The notes beneath the pieces are model-generated. The model saw nothing but the letters and a program-made list of their open reading frames with translations. It was not told where the DNA came from and ran no database searches. From NCBI GenBank assembly GCA_023935145.1, contig CM043699.1, forward strand, positions 61,980,138-62,044,137: a stretch of 64,000 nt of DNA, read 5' to 3'. This DNA is from Bretschneidera sinensis (taxonomy: Eukaryota > Streptophyta > Magnoliopsida > Brassicales > Akaniaceae). The translations under genes were made by a program, and so were the position numbers. Positions within the stretch are counted from its first letter, which is position 1. Each line of letters begins with the position of its first letter. Below, one piece after another: positions 1-11,270 of this stretch.

Positions 1-426
1 TTTTTATGTGAATCATATCTAGAATGAAAGATAATATTTAGTGTTATTCAAATGTAAATTACTTGAAAATGTGGTTGGGCTTTATGTCATTAAACTAATA
101 ATTATTTTTTTGAAACGTCTCCTAGTGTAACTGTGTTGTGATATATCACTAATGCTAATGTGGTTTAAGCACTAGCCATATTAACATGTTTTGTGTTATG
201 AGAAATTGGTTTCAATACCAAGCCGCTGGTGATAGAATAATCGTCTTTGTGACATCAAGTCATTAATGATAGAATCATGATTATTGTGAATTGTGCTATG
301 TGATGGGTACAATATCCATTGTGAACCTATTTTGGTTATATGTTTTAACTTATACCATTGAGGTTAAGTGTGACCATAGTACACTAGAGACACGTGCAAA
401 ATTATTATTTCAGTTTTGTTCATAAA

Positions 427-474
<48 letters not shown>

Positions 475-740
475 GAATGTGATATTTCTATGCATGGGGA
501 TTCAAGGGTGTGAGCAGTACTGGAAATTATTTTCTTAAATCTTTCTTCATTCTTCTATGGTTGGACCTATGACCTGATTGACTATGGCGTCTTTCCACTA
601 TTTTACTTTAAATCTTCTCAATAAACTCATTGGTAATGGAGAATCGAGATGTTGAATTAGATGTAATTCCAACACATGATTTATGCTAATCAAAATTTTC
701 TAAAGAAGACTAGCAGCTTCAGGATGTCAAAATGAATACA
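1..740. other. AT-rich stretch without recognisable gene
   Basis: No coding region is supported here. The stretch may be the far downstream part of the minus-strand pararetrovirus remnant, since recognisable traces of that virus begin just to the right, but the frames are broken by many stops and I cannot assign it. It holds a TA microsatellite at about 431-471. Confidence 0.5.
431..471. repeat. (TA)n microsatellite
   Basis: An uninterrupted run of about 20 TA dinucleotides. Similar runs occur at 28457-28497 and 32832-32880. Confidence 0.95.
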
Positions 741-810
741 TATTATTTGTTTGAAAAAATTATATCACTCTTGAACAATAGAGGGAGGATTTTGTCAATT
801 GGTTTCATAA

Positions 811-1008
811 TTATCTACCACTCTTGAGACCAAGATGGAGGTATTTTTGGGCATTAATGGTGAAAGGTGAAGAACCACAAATGTTGATAACTCCATAAGG
901 TGCTGTATCATGCTTGTTGATAATCTCTATAGTGGAAATATGGAGGTTCATACGGTTGAGAGCTTTTTTTGAAAGTATAGGGATTTTGGTTCTAGTCTTT
1001 TGGGGTAG
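811..1008 (-). pseudogene. Endogenous pararetrovirus remnant, downstream ORF (part 2)
   Basis: The minus strand keeps an open frame that ends with a stop near 811. It continues, across the solo LTR at 1014-3482, the frame seen at 3690-3488: the codons on the two sides join in phase once one copy of the 5-bp target duplication is removed. The joined stretch carries a short motif (A-Y-S-K-C-K-I) that I associate with the second ORF of florendoviruses, whose role is poorly known. The assignment rests mainly on position downstream of the viral protease region and on that motif, so it is tentative. I saw no reverse transcriptase motifs. Confidence 0.35.
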
Positions 1009-1013
1009 GACCC

Positions 1014-3482
1014 TGATTACGCCCAAAACATACGTGGTTGTTGTAGCACAACTTTGGGGTGTCGATTCCACAGGGAAACAAGTTAACTACAAAAGAAGGT
1101 GTGAACTATAACACAAATGATAACGATTTAAGTGAGAAAATATGAATTTTTGGTAATGAAGTAATTGTGTAAAATATAATAGAGAACAACAAGGGTCCAG
1201 GAATCCTCCCTAGGTTCGTTGCCTTATTCCAATCTTGATTCAGTTGTTTTTATCTCGATTGCAAGTTTAACATCCCAAACAAGCAATCGACAAATATTCA
1301 ATTAAAGCACATATATAAACCCTAGTGTAATTGTTGGAAATAATCTTGACAAGATGCCCAGGTGGTGATCTTCCAAACACCCAAGTCTAGAATGACTTGT
1401 AGAAATAATTTCAGCAATCGAACACAAGAACAAAAATCAAAGAAAGAAAGAAGACAAGCAATTTGTTATCGAGGTTCGGCAATGTGTCTATGTCCCCGTG
1501 AGTTCCTCCGAACTCTCTGCATTATCTCAAATGGTTCTTACAAGTTACAGCAATCCCCTTCAAGAAATCAAGTTCTTGAAGAAACCAAGAAGAGAACTAG
1601 AAAGTGATAGACCTATACAATGCTTTCTATCAATTCTATACTAACCTCTCTTCTTTACAACCAGCCTCACTACAAAGAGTCCCTCTTGTGTTTATGTCTC
1701 TCACACAATTCTCTCTATGTGTTTACAATTGATCTCACAATGTCACAAACTTGTGTGTTTTTAATCTTGTGAAAAATGAGGCTAGGAAACCCCTTTTATA
1801 GCCATCCACTTCTTGGACATTCTTGTGAATCAATCTCCACCCTTTGATCATGATCTCCATTTAATCTTAGCCCTTCATCATTCTCCAAGTGGTACTGTGC
1901 ATTTTGGTCTTGCGCACACACACTTTGGAGAGTCCTAAGTCATTCTGCCCATGTGTGCCTTATTGTGCCTGGCGCCTTGGTGCTCAATAGGGCACGCCTT
2001 GGCGCTGGGGCAGAGTGAGCTTGTGAAGTCTGCTGGGTGCCTAGGCGTTGGTGCGCACCTGATGTGCAACACGCTGGAGGGTGCGGCGCTGGCTTCTAGG
2101 CACCTAGGCACTGGTGCTGTCCTGGATCATACCATTCTGGAGGGTGCGGCGCTGGTTCTGAGCGGTGCGGTGCTGACCCAGACCTGGCACACTTCTTGCT
2201 GTGCGCACACTTTCTCAGCTTGTGTGCAGAAGTGCACACACTAGTGCGCATGGCCTTCCCTTGCTCCAAATTGATGCACACACATGTGTGCAGTCTTTTA
2301 ACTTGCTGAACTTTAATTGTCTAACCTTGGTTTAGACTTTAACCATCTTTGAACCATGGTTGGACCTGTGCAAACCTTAGACAAATACCAACAATAATTG
2401 TTATGAAATACTCTTTACTTTCAAGCACACATGACCTAACTTATAGATTATCAAGAAACGACAATATATCATAATGAAAATACCGTAATAATGGACAAAT
2501 CTATAAAAAAAAATCTACCGAACTCAATCACACCTCAACAACATCACATAAGAAGAGCATGACTAGACTTATATGGGGGAGAAAGATGCAATCACCGGAT
2601 TAAGGGGAAATCTTCTAATTAGATTAAAAAGTAAATCATAACAATGTTTAATGATAATAAATCCAAACTACAATGAATCAAGACTAGAAAATAAGAAAAA
2701 CTACACCTAGGGATTCATCCCTTTGCCTTTCTTAGAGATTAGTTGGCCATGGGGGAGAGTGTGGCAGCCTTCATGATGTTTTCCTTGGCCTCTGACCTCT
2801 CAAAAAGATGTTTTTAATAATCAAAATGTCAAACCATAAGTGGTCTATTTATAATACACAAGGTCCAAGGGTGTTTTAGGGTTTAAAAAGTCATTAAAAT
2901 CCTAATTAAGTCAAAGCTCGGAGAAGAAAAATGTGTGCATGTTGTGGTGCTCCTTTATTGGTGCTGCGGTGCTGGCTGGTGGTTCAAGATATGGAGGTTC
3001 TGGGCGCTATGGTGCTGGATGAGGAGCACCGCAGTGCTGTTCTGGGGGCCTGACCTTTGTCTACTAAAACTGGCATAACTTTCTCTAGGAAAATCATTTT
3101 GATGAGCCGTAAAATTCTCTAGAAAATAGACTTCTGGTTCTTTCTAAGCATATATGGATCAACTCCTGGTTCTTCTTTTATCAATATAGTTTAATTTACA
3201 AAGATGATTGATCTGTACGGGCAATTCTGGGAATTTAGTGAAACTCCTTTCCAAGTGCTTGTGAACCTTCACTCCGGTGTTCTTCGAGTCATTGTACTTC
3301 AAGTAATGATAGCTTTTCCATCTCTTTTGAACTTAAAGTACCTGAAAATGCATCGAAATAGATCAATGATCCAAGAATGACACTTTAGAGTTGTTAAGGT
3401 ATAAAAGTGCAATTCAAACCTAGATCAACCCTAAAATGCTAACAATTAAGTATTGTAAAGATGCATTTTATGACTCTCATCA
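1014..3482 (-). mobile_element. Gypsy solo LTR with a nested Copia solo LTR
   Basis: The unit starts TGATTACGCC and ends CTCTCATCA. It is flanked by the perfect 5-bp duplication gaccc (1009-1013 and 3483-3487). No internal region or second LTR lies between the duplications, so it is a solo LTR. Without the nested Copia LTR it is about 1.4 kb. By comparison with the other gypsy LTRs (sense ends TGAT...), it is in minus orientation: the reverse complement starts TGATGAGAGTC. A TATA-like TATAAATA is read on the minus strand at 2846-2853, and a GC-rich cluster of GTGCTGCGGTGCTGG-like motifs lies upstream at 2938-3050. The partial LTR at 63596-64000 is clearly related along its first 400 bases. 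It interrupts the pararetrovirus. Confidence 0.85.
1332..2393 (-). mobile_element. Copia-type solo LTR nested in the gypsy solo LTR
   Basis: It starts TGTTGGAAAT and ends ATACCAACA, giving a 6-bp inverted terminus TGTTGG/CCAACA and a length of 1062 bp. The flanking 5-mers are gtaat (1327-1331) and ataat (2394-2398), a 4/5 match. The related LTR at 63596-64000 lacks this block: around 63915 its sequence runs straight from the left flank to the right flank, giving an independent empty site. A TATA-like sequence read on the minus strand (TATAAAAG, 1793-1800) sits downstream of a GC-rich motif cluster (about 1965-2260: repeated GGTGCGGCGCTGG and CTAGGCAC words). The Copia assignment is from termini and general style only; no coding sequence is present. 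Confidence 0.8.
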
Positions 3483-3487
3483 GACCC

Positions 3488-3690
3488 TGAGGATTTTGCA
3501 TTTGGAATATGCACGTTTAGAAGGGTCATGTTTGTCATAAAATCTCTGGCTTTTTCTAAAGTTCTAAAGAAGAAATTTTCTATCTTGTGGAAAGCACCAT
3601 TGGGCTTTTTGGTATGGGTTCATATGCTGGTGTTCGAGTTCGAGAACAATTATTGAAAACTGGTTTTATTTAATTTGGTAAGTAGATTGA
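3488..3690 (-). pseudogene. Endogenous pararetrovirus remnant, downstream ORF (part 1)
   Basis: This minus-strand coding trace is contiguous in phase with 1008-811 once the solo LTR is removed. It has an internal stop. It lies downstream of the viral protease region at 4950-4500. See the 811-1008 entry for the limits of the assignment. Confidence 0.35.
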
Positions 3691-4499
3691 TAGGTCTTAG
3701 GTCAGGTAGTTTGTGGTTGTGATGGAGTTTGGAGAATTTTATTGAAGGATTGAGGTGTTTTATCGTTGATTGGAAAGACGATAGAGATGAGCTTAATAAT
3801 TGGAACGTGTTTATGGTAGAGAGGTTCAATGGTCTTGGAAGCGAACTATTTATTTTTGGGGCTTGGGTTATGTTTTTTTGTAGGGAAATTTGATATATAT
3901 GAGGATTCCTAGTCAGGTTGAGATAAATTCTTACCTTTGTTAATACAAGGCTTTTATAGCGGATAAAATTCTTTTATAGTTTTTCGGCTTAATGGGACTA
4001 TTCATCATATAATTTTTTTATTCTTCTTCATTCTCACCTCCTTGTGTTACAGGGTTGTCCCGACTAAACACTTTTTTCTCTAAATTTTCTTTCTTATATG
4101 TTGTTGGATTACCCAAGCTAGACATTACTTGTCTTCATTCTAATTTTTTCCATGTAGAATTTAGAAATGCCATTAGAAAAGGATAATTATTTTTTGTCAA
4201 TAACATTTTAATTTTAAAAATTTCTTTCTCATGAAATGAAGGTGACACTGAAACACTAATGCAAGTTCTTGGAAAACAAATGTTGTATCAAGGTGTTGTG
4301 CATATAGAAGCAGTTGTGTAATTTAGTGCAGTAACCATGCTTATCTTGTTGCCTTGATTTTCCATCTTCAATGTATGAGAATCAAGTAAAGTTAATGCTA
4401 GATGAAGTGATATAAGGTCATGCATTTTTAATGACAAGTATTGAAGTTGAAATAAACATGCAACAGCTTGGTTGAAGGTGCTTCCATGGATATGCATCT
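3691..4499. other. Interval without recognisable gene inside the viral remnant
   Basis: By position this interval should hold the reverse transcriptase and RNase H of the minus-strand pararetrovirus, but I could not find their motifs in any frame. Either the region was lost by deletion or it has decayed beyond recognition. Confidence 0.5.
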
Positions 4500-4955
4500 T
4501 CTAACTCCATGTCTTGGCTACATATGCGGTCTTGAATGGTACTTATTAAATTAATACTTTTAAAAATCGAGACATTTCTTAAAGTATTGATATCTTGGTT
4601 TTTTAATGGTTCTAGAAATTGGAATAATATGTGTTTTCCTAGTATATTTCTTGAAACCTCTTGGTTGGATACAGAGAATGGACATATAGTTTTCAGGAAT
4701 GGAACTCCTAAAATAATTTGTTGTGAAATATCTTTGAAAAAAATGTGGCTTTAAAACAAATTTCTTGATTACAAACATGGGTACTTGATAATTTCTAATT
4801 TGTATTTAGTTTAGTACCATTGGTTGAATGCAATTGTTTAGAGACTTTTTCATGATATTGAGTTGGGATAAGGCTTTTTAATATGCAATTCCTATCAACT
4901 TTGAGTCTATTAAAGCAATAGTTATGACATTGAATTCATTGTTGATGACTAATTT
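4500..4955 (-). pseudogene. Endogenous pararetrovirus (florendovirus-like) protease region
   Basis: On the minus strand, in at least three frames separated by small indels, I see the pattern of a caulimovirid aspartic protease. An A-L-I-D-S block is followed by N-C-I, then a stretch containing I-P-T, N-G-T-K-L and H-V-C, then I-L-G-V-P-F-L, the conserved loop downstream of the active site. The active-site segment itself departs from the usual D-S/T-G because of substitutions and a frameshift. The region follows the coat-protein C-terminal part at 5603-5352 in the order known for caulimovirids (movement protein, coat protein, protease, reverse transcriptase). It is a pseudogene: frameshifts and an in-frame stop are visible. 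Confidence 0.7.
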
Positions 4956-5339
4956 AATATTTACGGTCTATTTTTTATATCTAACTTTTGATATTACATT
5001 CATGAAAGTTGTTTGATCAATTTTTAGATTATTATTGATTTCTATCGGGCCAATATTTGTTATTTTTGTTTCTTAGGTTTTTGATTAGGTTTTGATTTCA
5101 TTATTAAGTTTAAATAGTAGTATTTTTGGTTTAAGGTCAAAATTTGTAATTTTGAGTTCCTTTACCTGTCTTTTGATTTCATCAATTTCTTTTTGTAAGT
5201 TTTGGAGTGTCACTTGCGCACTGTTTGGTGGTTTAAACCTATTGATAATTTCCTTAAGGTTGTAAGGTTGAGTGTTATGAAATTCTTCTTATTGAGTGAT
5301 AATATCTTTTAATTTGAGTAGATAATATTTTTAATTTTG

Positions 5340-5608
5340 GGATCTTTTACTTTATCTATAAATTCTAATAAAAAAGTCTTTATCATTTTTTGAAATAGAG
5401 TTGATAGTCTTATAATTACATATGCAAAGCTTAGAATCTTCCCCACAATCACAAGGATCTTCGTGGGATTCTTCCTTGGAATTGCCTAAAGATCTATTGA
5501 TTTCTAAGACTTGATCATTTGAAGTTTCCTCATCGCTTGTCATATATTTAGATTCAACATTAGAATGAATCATGAGGTAATTAATTGTTGTTTGAGTTTG
5601 TTGCTTAC
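5340..5608 (-). pseudogene. Endogenous pararetrovirus coat protein, C-terminal end
   Basis: A minus-strand frame encodes an acidic serine-rich stretch followed by a cysteine cluster (C-D-C-G...L-C-I-C). Such an acidic and cysteine-rich tail follows the zinc knuckle of florendovirus-type capsid proteins. It continues the frame at 17562-17311, from which it was separated by insertion of the Athila element at 5609-17310. The frame is followed by stops towards the protease region. Confidence 0.65.
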
Positions 5609-6886
5609 TGATAAGTGCTTAAATAGTCATATTTAAGTCCCTTAATTTACAGATGTTAAGCTCTTTGCTTACGTATTTTAGTATATTCTACTTCTTTTTT
5701 GTGTTTTCTATGTTTTTATAGGTTCTTAGAGAAAAGATAGCATTTTGGAACTCTAAGGAAGAAAACTGGAAGACCTGGAAGCAGCCAAGTGTGATCGAGC
5801 ACAGAAGAGTGTGATCGAGCGCACAAGCACTCGTGCGCACAAATAGAAGGCTCGAGCGTAACCCTGCGCTCGAGTGTAAAAGCATAGGATGGAGCGCACG
5901 CATGCAGTAAAACGGCAAAGCCAGTTTTGGAAAGAATAGCTCGGGTCTTGTTTTGGAAATTAGGGTTTTGGGGTGTCTTTAGAACCTTATAAATAGGCTT
6001 TTAAAACAGAAAAAGAACACTTTTTATCGTCTTTTCAATTGTAAGCTTTGGAGACGAATTGACAACTCTTCTCCATAGTATTTTTTGGGTTTATTCTTTT
6101 CTACTTATTTTATGTTATGATGATGTTTAGCATAACAAGCATGTGTAACTAACTTCTTAATAGGGCTCGATTGAAGCCCTAATTTTGCTTTTCCATATAT
6201 GAGTATTGTTGCCTTTGCAAATAACTGTGTTATGATGCTTTAATTGATTAATGCCTGTTTTATTGAATTCCTCATATGTGTTTGTCTGATCAACGTATGC
6301 ATGTGGTATGGATTAGTTAGTTAGATCAATTTGGATGACTGAGTCCTGGGTCTGACAACAGTAACAAAAGAAATCCACATCGGGTTCTTGGGTTAATCAA
6401 CATGAGAAACCGAGAGTATACATCATACCCTAGGTCTCGTGTGGTTGTCGATTTCTACAAATCTTATACTCTCTTAAGGAACAACTCGGTATACATCATG
6501 CTGAATCCCTTAAGAGAGAGAAGAGTTAGAGTATACACCATGCCTAACTCGTTGCCTAGGGAGATCAATAGCCTAAAGAGTGGACCAAGCTCTTAGGTTG
6601 ACAAACATTAGGTATTCATGGTAGGGCTAGAGCATTGGCACATTACTTGTTGGGAAAGTAAGATTAGTGGTGGACATCAAAGCCCTATGTTCTTGTCATT
6701 ATCAATCTAAACTCAATATTTATTTTTATCATTTTATATTGTGAAACTAATCCTAAAATGAAAATTTACCAATCCCTGTGGAGATGATCTTGCATTTGCA
6801 CACTATGCTACTGTTGACCTTGTGCACTTGCAAGTAAAACAAGTTCGATTATTTACTTATTAATTTAGGTAGATAATTGCACAACA
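5609..6886 (+). repeat. 5' LTR of Athila element A
   Basis: It begins TGATAAGTGC and ends TTGCACAACA. U3 holds a cluster of GTGATCGAGC/GCGCTCGAG-like motifs at about 5788-5905. A consensus TATAAATA follows at 5988-5995, and then a U5-like region with a pyrimidine-rich start. The 3' LTR is 1283 bp and the LTR of element C (47756-49003) belongs to the same family. Confidence 0.93.
5788..5995 (+). promoter_or_regulatory. U3 palindromic motif cluster plus TATA box of element A
   Basis: Several copies of a GTGATCGAGCGCA-like word alternate with GCGCTCGAGTG between 5788 and 5905, ending about 80 bp upstream of TATAAATA (5988-5995). GATC and CTCGAG cores are palindromic. The same word recurs in the untranslated leader (7055-7095) and in the 3' region (12785-12935, 13380-13445). 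The promoter role is inferred from position only. Confidence 0.6.
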
Positions 6887-6892
6887 AGTTTT

Positions 6893-6910
6893 TGGCGCCG
6901 TTGTTAGGGA
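6893..6910 (+). other. Primer binding site of element A
   Basis: TGGCGCCGTTGTTAGGGA lies six bases after the 5' LTR end. It matches the primer site typical of Athila elements, usually assigned to tRNA-Asp. One or two bases differ from the common form TGGCGCCGTTGCCGGGGA. Confidence 0.85.
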
Positions 6911-7157
6911 TTGTGCTAAATTTGTTTTTAGGATTATTTTTCATTCATTTTTATTTTTTTTATTATTATTATTCTGTTTCGTCAAAACCTAATCAATTAT
7001 TTTCTTTTCGTTTTCTTTTCTAATTTAGATACTACAGTAGAAGTTCTCTGAGGCACTGCGATCGAGCGCACTCCTTGGTGCGATCGAACGCATTTGAGGC
7101 AAAGGCTACCCGAGCAGCAGTGCTGAAACTGCTGCACTGAAGTGGTTTTGCTAATTC

Positions 7158-8995
7158 ATGCAAGGGCTTCGATCCAGGAATCTCACTTTCTTTCCCCTCG
7201 ATACAAAGCTTGAGTGGGCCTTCGACAAAGGATTAGAGACAGTATTAAGGAGGTAGAAGAAGAATTCATGGAAGAAGCATCATTGGCGGAACAACTAGAA
7301 AACCAACAGCCACCTGAGCGAAGACCTATGAAGCAATCTTTCATCCCACGGAACCTCGACCAACCATCTTGCATTGCTTATCAACCAGAGGTGGAAGGAA
7401 ATTATTACATATCTCCGTAGATACTGAGCGCATTGTCTCACTTTAGGGGTACACCTGCTGAAGATCCACACTTGCACCTTCGGGAATTCTTTGATCTCTC
7501 CAAGTTCCAACATATCCGAGGCCTAGACCGAGAGGGAATCAGGTTAATTCTTTTCCCTTTTTCATTAAAAGATAATGCTAAACTGTGGTACAATTCATTG
7601 CCTACAGTTTCTATCCACACTAGGGAAGAGTTGGCTAGCAAGTTCCTACGAAAGTTTTTCCCAGCTCAAAAGACAAGACAAATGAGGAAAGAGATTCAAT
7701 CTTTCCAACAGAAGGATGAAGACCTGTTCTTTGAGGCATGGGGACATTTCAATGAGCTGCTACTCAAATTCCCACATCACAATCTACCTCAGGATGAACT
7801 GGTACAAGCTTTCTATGAAGGTTTGAGTGATACTAATAAAAGTATTATGGATTCAGGTTATAGAGGTGTACTGATGGAGAAGAGCAGCGAAGAAGCCATG
7901 GAGCTGTTCGAGACATTAAGTGAGCACACCTAACAATTCTCCTCTAGAGGTAGATAAGGATCCAAGAGCAAAGATATGTATGAGGTGACTCTAAATGGTG
8001 GATCCTCTACCCAAATAGCTGCTATGGAGAGAAAACTAGATCTACTTATTAAAGCCATGACTACTTAGATTGCCTTACCTAATCCACCAGCTACACCACT
8101 CCAGGTATGTGCTATATGTTCTCATTTTGATCATAATACTAAGACATGTCCTTTATATTCATCTACAGATCCAGAGCAAGCGAATTATGTAGAACCAAAC
8201 AACTATCCGCCAAAGAACAACCCATATGCAAACATTTATAATCCTGGATGGTGAAACCACTCCAATTTCTCTTGGAGCAACAATCAGAATGCCCTGAACC
8301 ATCAAGAGCAGCAAATGAACTCCCAACAAGCAGCCCACTCAGTTCCCGAATCGAAGAAAAATGACTTAGAAAGTCTTGTGAGGCAATTGGCAACCCAACA
8401 ACAACAATTGATGACCTCACAAGATTAGTTCATGGCAGATGAAAGCCAATTTCTGACTGAGCTAAGACAGACTACTGCAAAACACGAACAAGCCATTCAA
8501 AGGCTAGAGGTACAAATAGGGCAATTGGCTAAAGAATTGAGTGGCAGAAAGCAAGGTGAGCTTCCAGCTCAAACACTACCTAACCTAGGGGGGCACCAGC
8601 AACTGAAGGCTGTCACAACTCTTAGGAATGGTAAGGTCATAGGAACCGATGAGTCTGCAAAAGCAACTCTAGAGAAACCATCGGCATCAAAGGTAAGTGA
8701 GATGGAGAAGGTGAATGCATCACTCTTTCCGAAAAGGTTAGTAAAACAAAAGAAAGAAAATAAACTGCTTAATATCTTTGAAACTTTGCGGAAAGTTAAA
8801 ATAAACATTCCTTTATTAGATGCAATTCAACAAATACCTGCTTATGCTAAATTTTTGAAAGATTGTTGCACTCATAAGAGAAAGTTTCAAGAACGTGAGA
8901 CAGTAGCCTTAACTGAAGAGGTAAGTGCAGTATTGCTAAGAAAGCTACCACCAAAGCTAAAAGATCCAAGTAGTTTTACTATTCCCCCAGGATAA
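7158..8995 (+). pseudogene. gag of Athila element A
   Basis: The best-preserved part is the retrotransposon gag domain at 7433-7933 (about 166 residues, with F-S-L-K-D-N-A-K-L-W-Y and the F-P-A-Q-K-T block). A decayed zinc knuckle follows (C-A-I-C...H...C, about 8107-8160), then a region with Y-N-P-G-W and a coiled-coil-like glutamine-rich part, and then the segment at 8432-8995 that leads to the protease. In-frame stops near 7420, 7930, 8068, 8254 and 8426 break the frame, and the most likely start is an ATG at 7158 or 7214. The product would have been the virus-like particle protein. Confidence 0.85.
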
Positions 8996-9639
8996 GTGAC
9001 CAGCTGTTTGAGCGTCCATTACTAGATTTGGGAGCGGGTGTAAATTTGCTACCATACATAGTATTCGAAACACTAGGTTTGGGGGAGCTTCAACCAACTT
9101 CCATCACTTTGCAATTGGCAAACAAAAGCATCAAAAGACCTAGAAGTATTCTTGAGGATGTCCTGGTAAAAGTAGGTGAGTTTATTTTACCTGTTGATTT
9201 TATTGTGTTAGATATGGAAGAATGCCTTATGCTAATACCTCTGCCCATCATCTTAGGAAGACCCTTCATGAGAACTACTGATACAAAGATTTGGGTGAAA
9301 AAAGGTATAGTAAGTATGAAGGTAAATGGTGAGAAAATAGAGTTCAAAATATTTGTTGCATTAAAACTACCTCAAGATGATATGAAATACTTTAATGTAT
9401 GTATAATGCAAAGTTTTGTTGAGCAAGCTTTTCAGGTCCATCACGTTGATCCATTAGAGACTACTCTTACCCATAGTTTTACAAAAGTGGATATTGAACA
9501 AGAACCTAAAGATGTTACTGATAACATCATTAAAGCTGTGCACCTCCTTGAAGCTTCTCCAAAATATCCAAGTAAGTATGCCCCTCCATTTGAATCTCTT
9601 ATACCTACTAATACTACTCTTCTGCCCTCTATTGTCTAA
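8996..9639 (+). pseudogene. Aspartic protease region of Athila element A
   Basis: After a stop at 8993 the frame continues with L-L-D-L-G-A-G-V-N-L-L-P, the position of the retropepsin active site; Athila elements normally have D-L-G-A-S. The conserved I-L-G-R-P-F block follows near 9257-9275. The open stretch of about 203 codons ends with a TAA at 9637-9639, directly before the RT frame. The product would cleave the Gag-Pol precursor. Confidence 0.85.
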
Positions 9640-10740
9640 GCACCAAACTTTGAATTGAAGCAGCTACTAGAGCATTTAACTTATGCCTATTTGGGAGAAA
9701 ATAGGACCTTACCTGTGATTGTTGCTGCCAATTTAAGTGTTAAGGAAGAAGAGAAACTATTGAGAGTTCTTAGGGAGCATAGATCTGCTATTGGATGGAC
9801 CATTGCTGATATCAAGGGGATAAGTCCAGCCAAGTGCATACATCATATCTTCCTTGAGGATGAAGCAAAACCCACTTGGGATGCTCAAAGAAGACTTAAC
9901 CCATACATGAAAAAGGTAGTAAAGGCAGAGGTATTAAAACTATTAGATGTTAGCATTATCTACCCCATCTCAGATAGTAAATGGGTGAGTACGGTTCAAG
10001 TTGTTTCGAAAAAGAGTGGGATCACAGTGGTGAAGAATAAAGATAAGGAGCTCATACCTAGAAGAATAACAACTGGTTGGAGGGTATGTATCGATTATAG
10101 AAGATTGAACAAGGTGACCAGAAAAGATCACTTCCCCTTGCCCTTCATTTATCAGATGTTAGAAAGATTAGCTAGCCATAGCTACTATTGTTTCTTGGAT
10201 GGGTATAGTGGTTACAACCAGATTGTCATAGCACCTGAGGATCAAGAAAAGACTACCTTCATATGCCCTTTCGGTACATTTACTTACAGAAGAATGCCAT
10301 TTGGTCTATGCAATGCACCAGCCACCTTTCAAAGATGTATGATGAGTATTTTTTCCGACATGGGAGAGAAATTCATTGAGGCATTTATGGATGATTTTAA
10401 TGTTTTTGGATTCAATTTTAATGAATGCCTAAATCATCTAGAGAGTGTCCTAAAGAGATGTGAAGAAAGCAACTTAGTACTGAATTGGGAAAAATGCCAC
10501 TTTATGGTTCAACAAGGCATTGTGTTGGGTCATTCCATCTCCAACAAAGGTATTGAGGTAGACAAGGCTAAGATCGACATAATTTCAAAATTGCCTCCTC
10601 CTCTAGCAGTCAAGGGTGTCAGAAGTTTTCTTGGACATGCTGGATTCTATCGACAATTCATCAAGGATTTTTCGAAGACCTCTAGACCTCTTTGTGCATT
10701 ATAAGCTAAAGATACCAAGTTTGATTGGACTGATGACTAA
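9640..10740 (+). pseudogene. Reverse transcriptase of Athila element A
   Basis: A long open stretch (9655-10704, 349 codons) covers almost the whole RT. Visible blocks are V-C-I-D-Y-R-R-L-N, the F-L-D-G-Y-S-G-Y motif, R-M-P-F-G-L-C-N-A-P-A-T-F-Q, the catalytic F-M-D-D at about 10384-10395 and V-L-G-H. The first aspartate lies in F-L-D-G. F-M-D-D in place of Y-x-D-D is usual in Athila. The frame is closed by stops at 10702 and 10738 at the connection to RNase H. This is the best-preserved domain in the window. Confidence 0.92.
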
Positions 10741-11270
10741 ATGAAAGCTTTCAACACATTGAAGAATGTACTCACCTCCGCACCAATAATGATGGCACCT
10801 AATTGGAGTCTTCCAATCGAGCTGATGTGCGATGCTAGTGACTTCGCCTTGGGAGCTGTCTTAGGCCAGAGAGTCAATAAGGTAGCTCATGCTATTTACT
10901 ATGCTTCTAGAACTTTAAATGATGCTCAACTAAACTATTCTACTACTGAAAAGGAATTGTTAGCCATTATTTTTGCTTTAGAGAAGTTCAGATCATACCT
11001 GATTGGCTCTAAGGTTATTGTATATATTGATCATGCTGCTTTGAGATATTTGTTTTCTAAGAAAGATGCAAAGCCTAGGTTAATCAGATAGGTACTCCTA
11101 TTGCAATAATTTGACTTGGAGATCAAAGACAATAAGGGCAGTGAAAATGTGGTTGCAGATCACTTATCAAGGCTACCCTATGAGGATGACAAAAATGAGC
11201 TACCTTTGAATGAGAACTTCCCCAATGAACAATTGTTCGCACTAGAGGTAACACTTCCATAGTATGCTGA
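10741..11270 (+). pseudogene. RNase H and linker of Athila element A
   Basis: The open stretch 10741-11091 encodes [13 protein letters not shown], the start of the gypsy RNase H domain with its first catalytic aspartate, then [10 protein letters not shown] with the catalytic glutamate, then Y-I-D-H-A-A-L with the next aspartate. After a stop at 11089 the frame continues with N-V-V-A-D-H-L-S-R-L, the normal end of RNase H. It removes the RNA strand during reverse transcription in intact elements. Confidence 0.9.

Noticed and set aside
1362..2244. Open frames of 81 and 97 codons
   Set aside because: They lie inside a Copia-type LTR that is defined by its termini; the second frame is made of the repeated GC-rich U3 words.
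3691..4499. Viral reverse transcriptase expected from gene order
   Set aside because: I could not find the Y-x-D-D box or flanking motifs in any minus-strand frame, so I did not annotate it.
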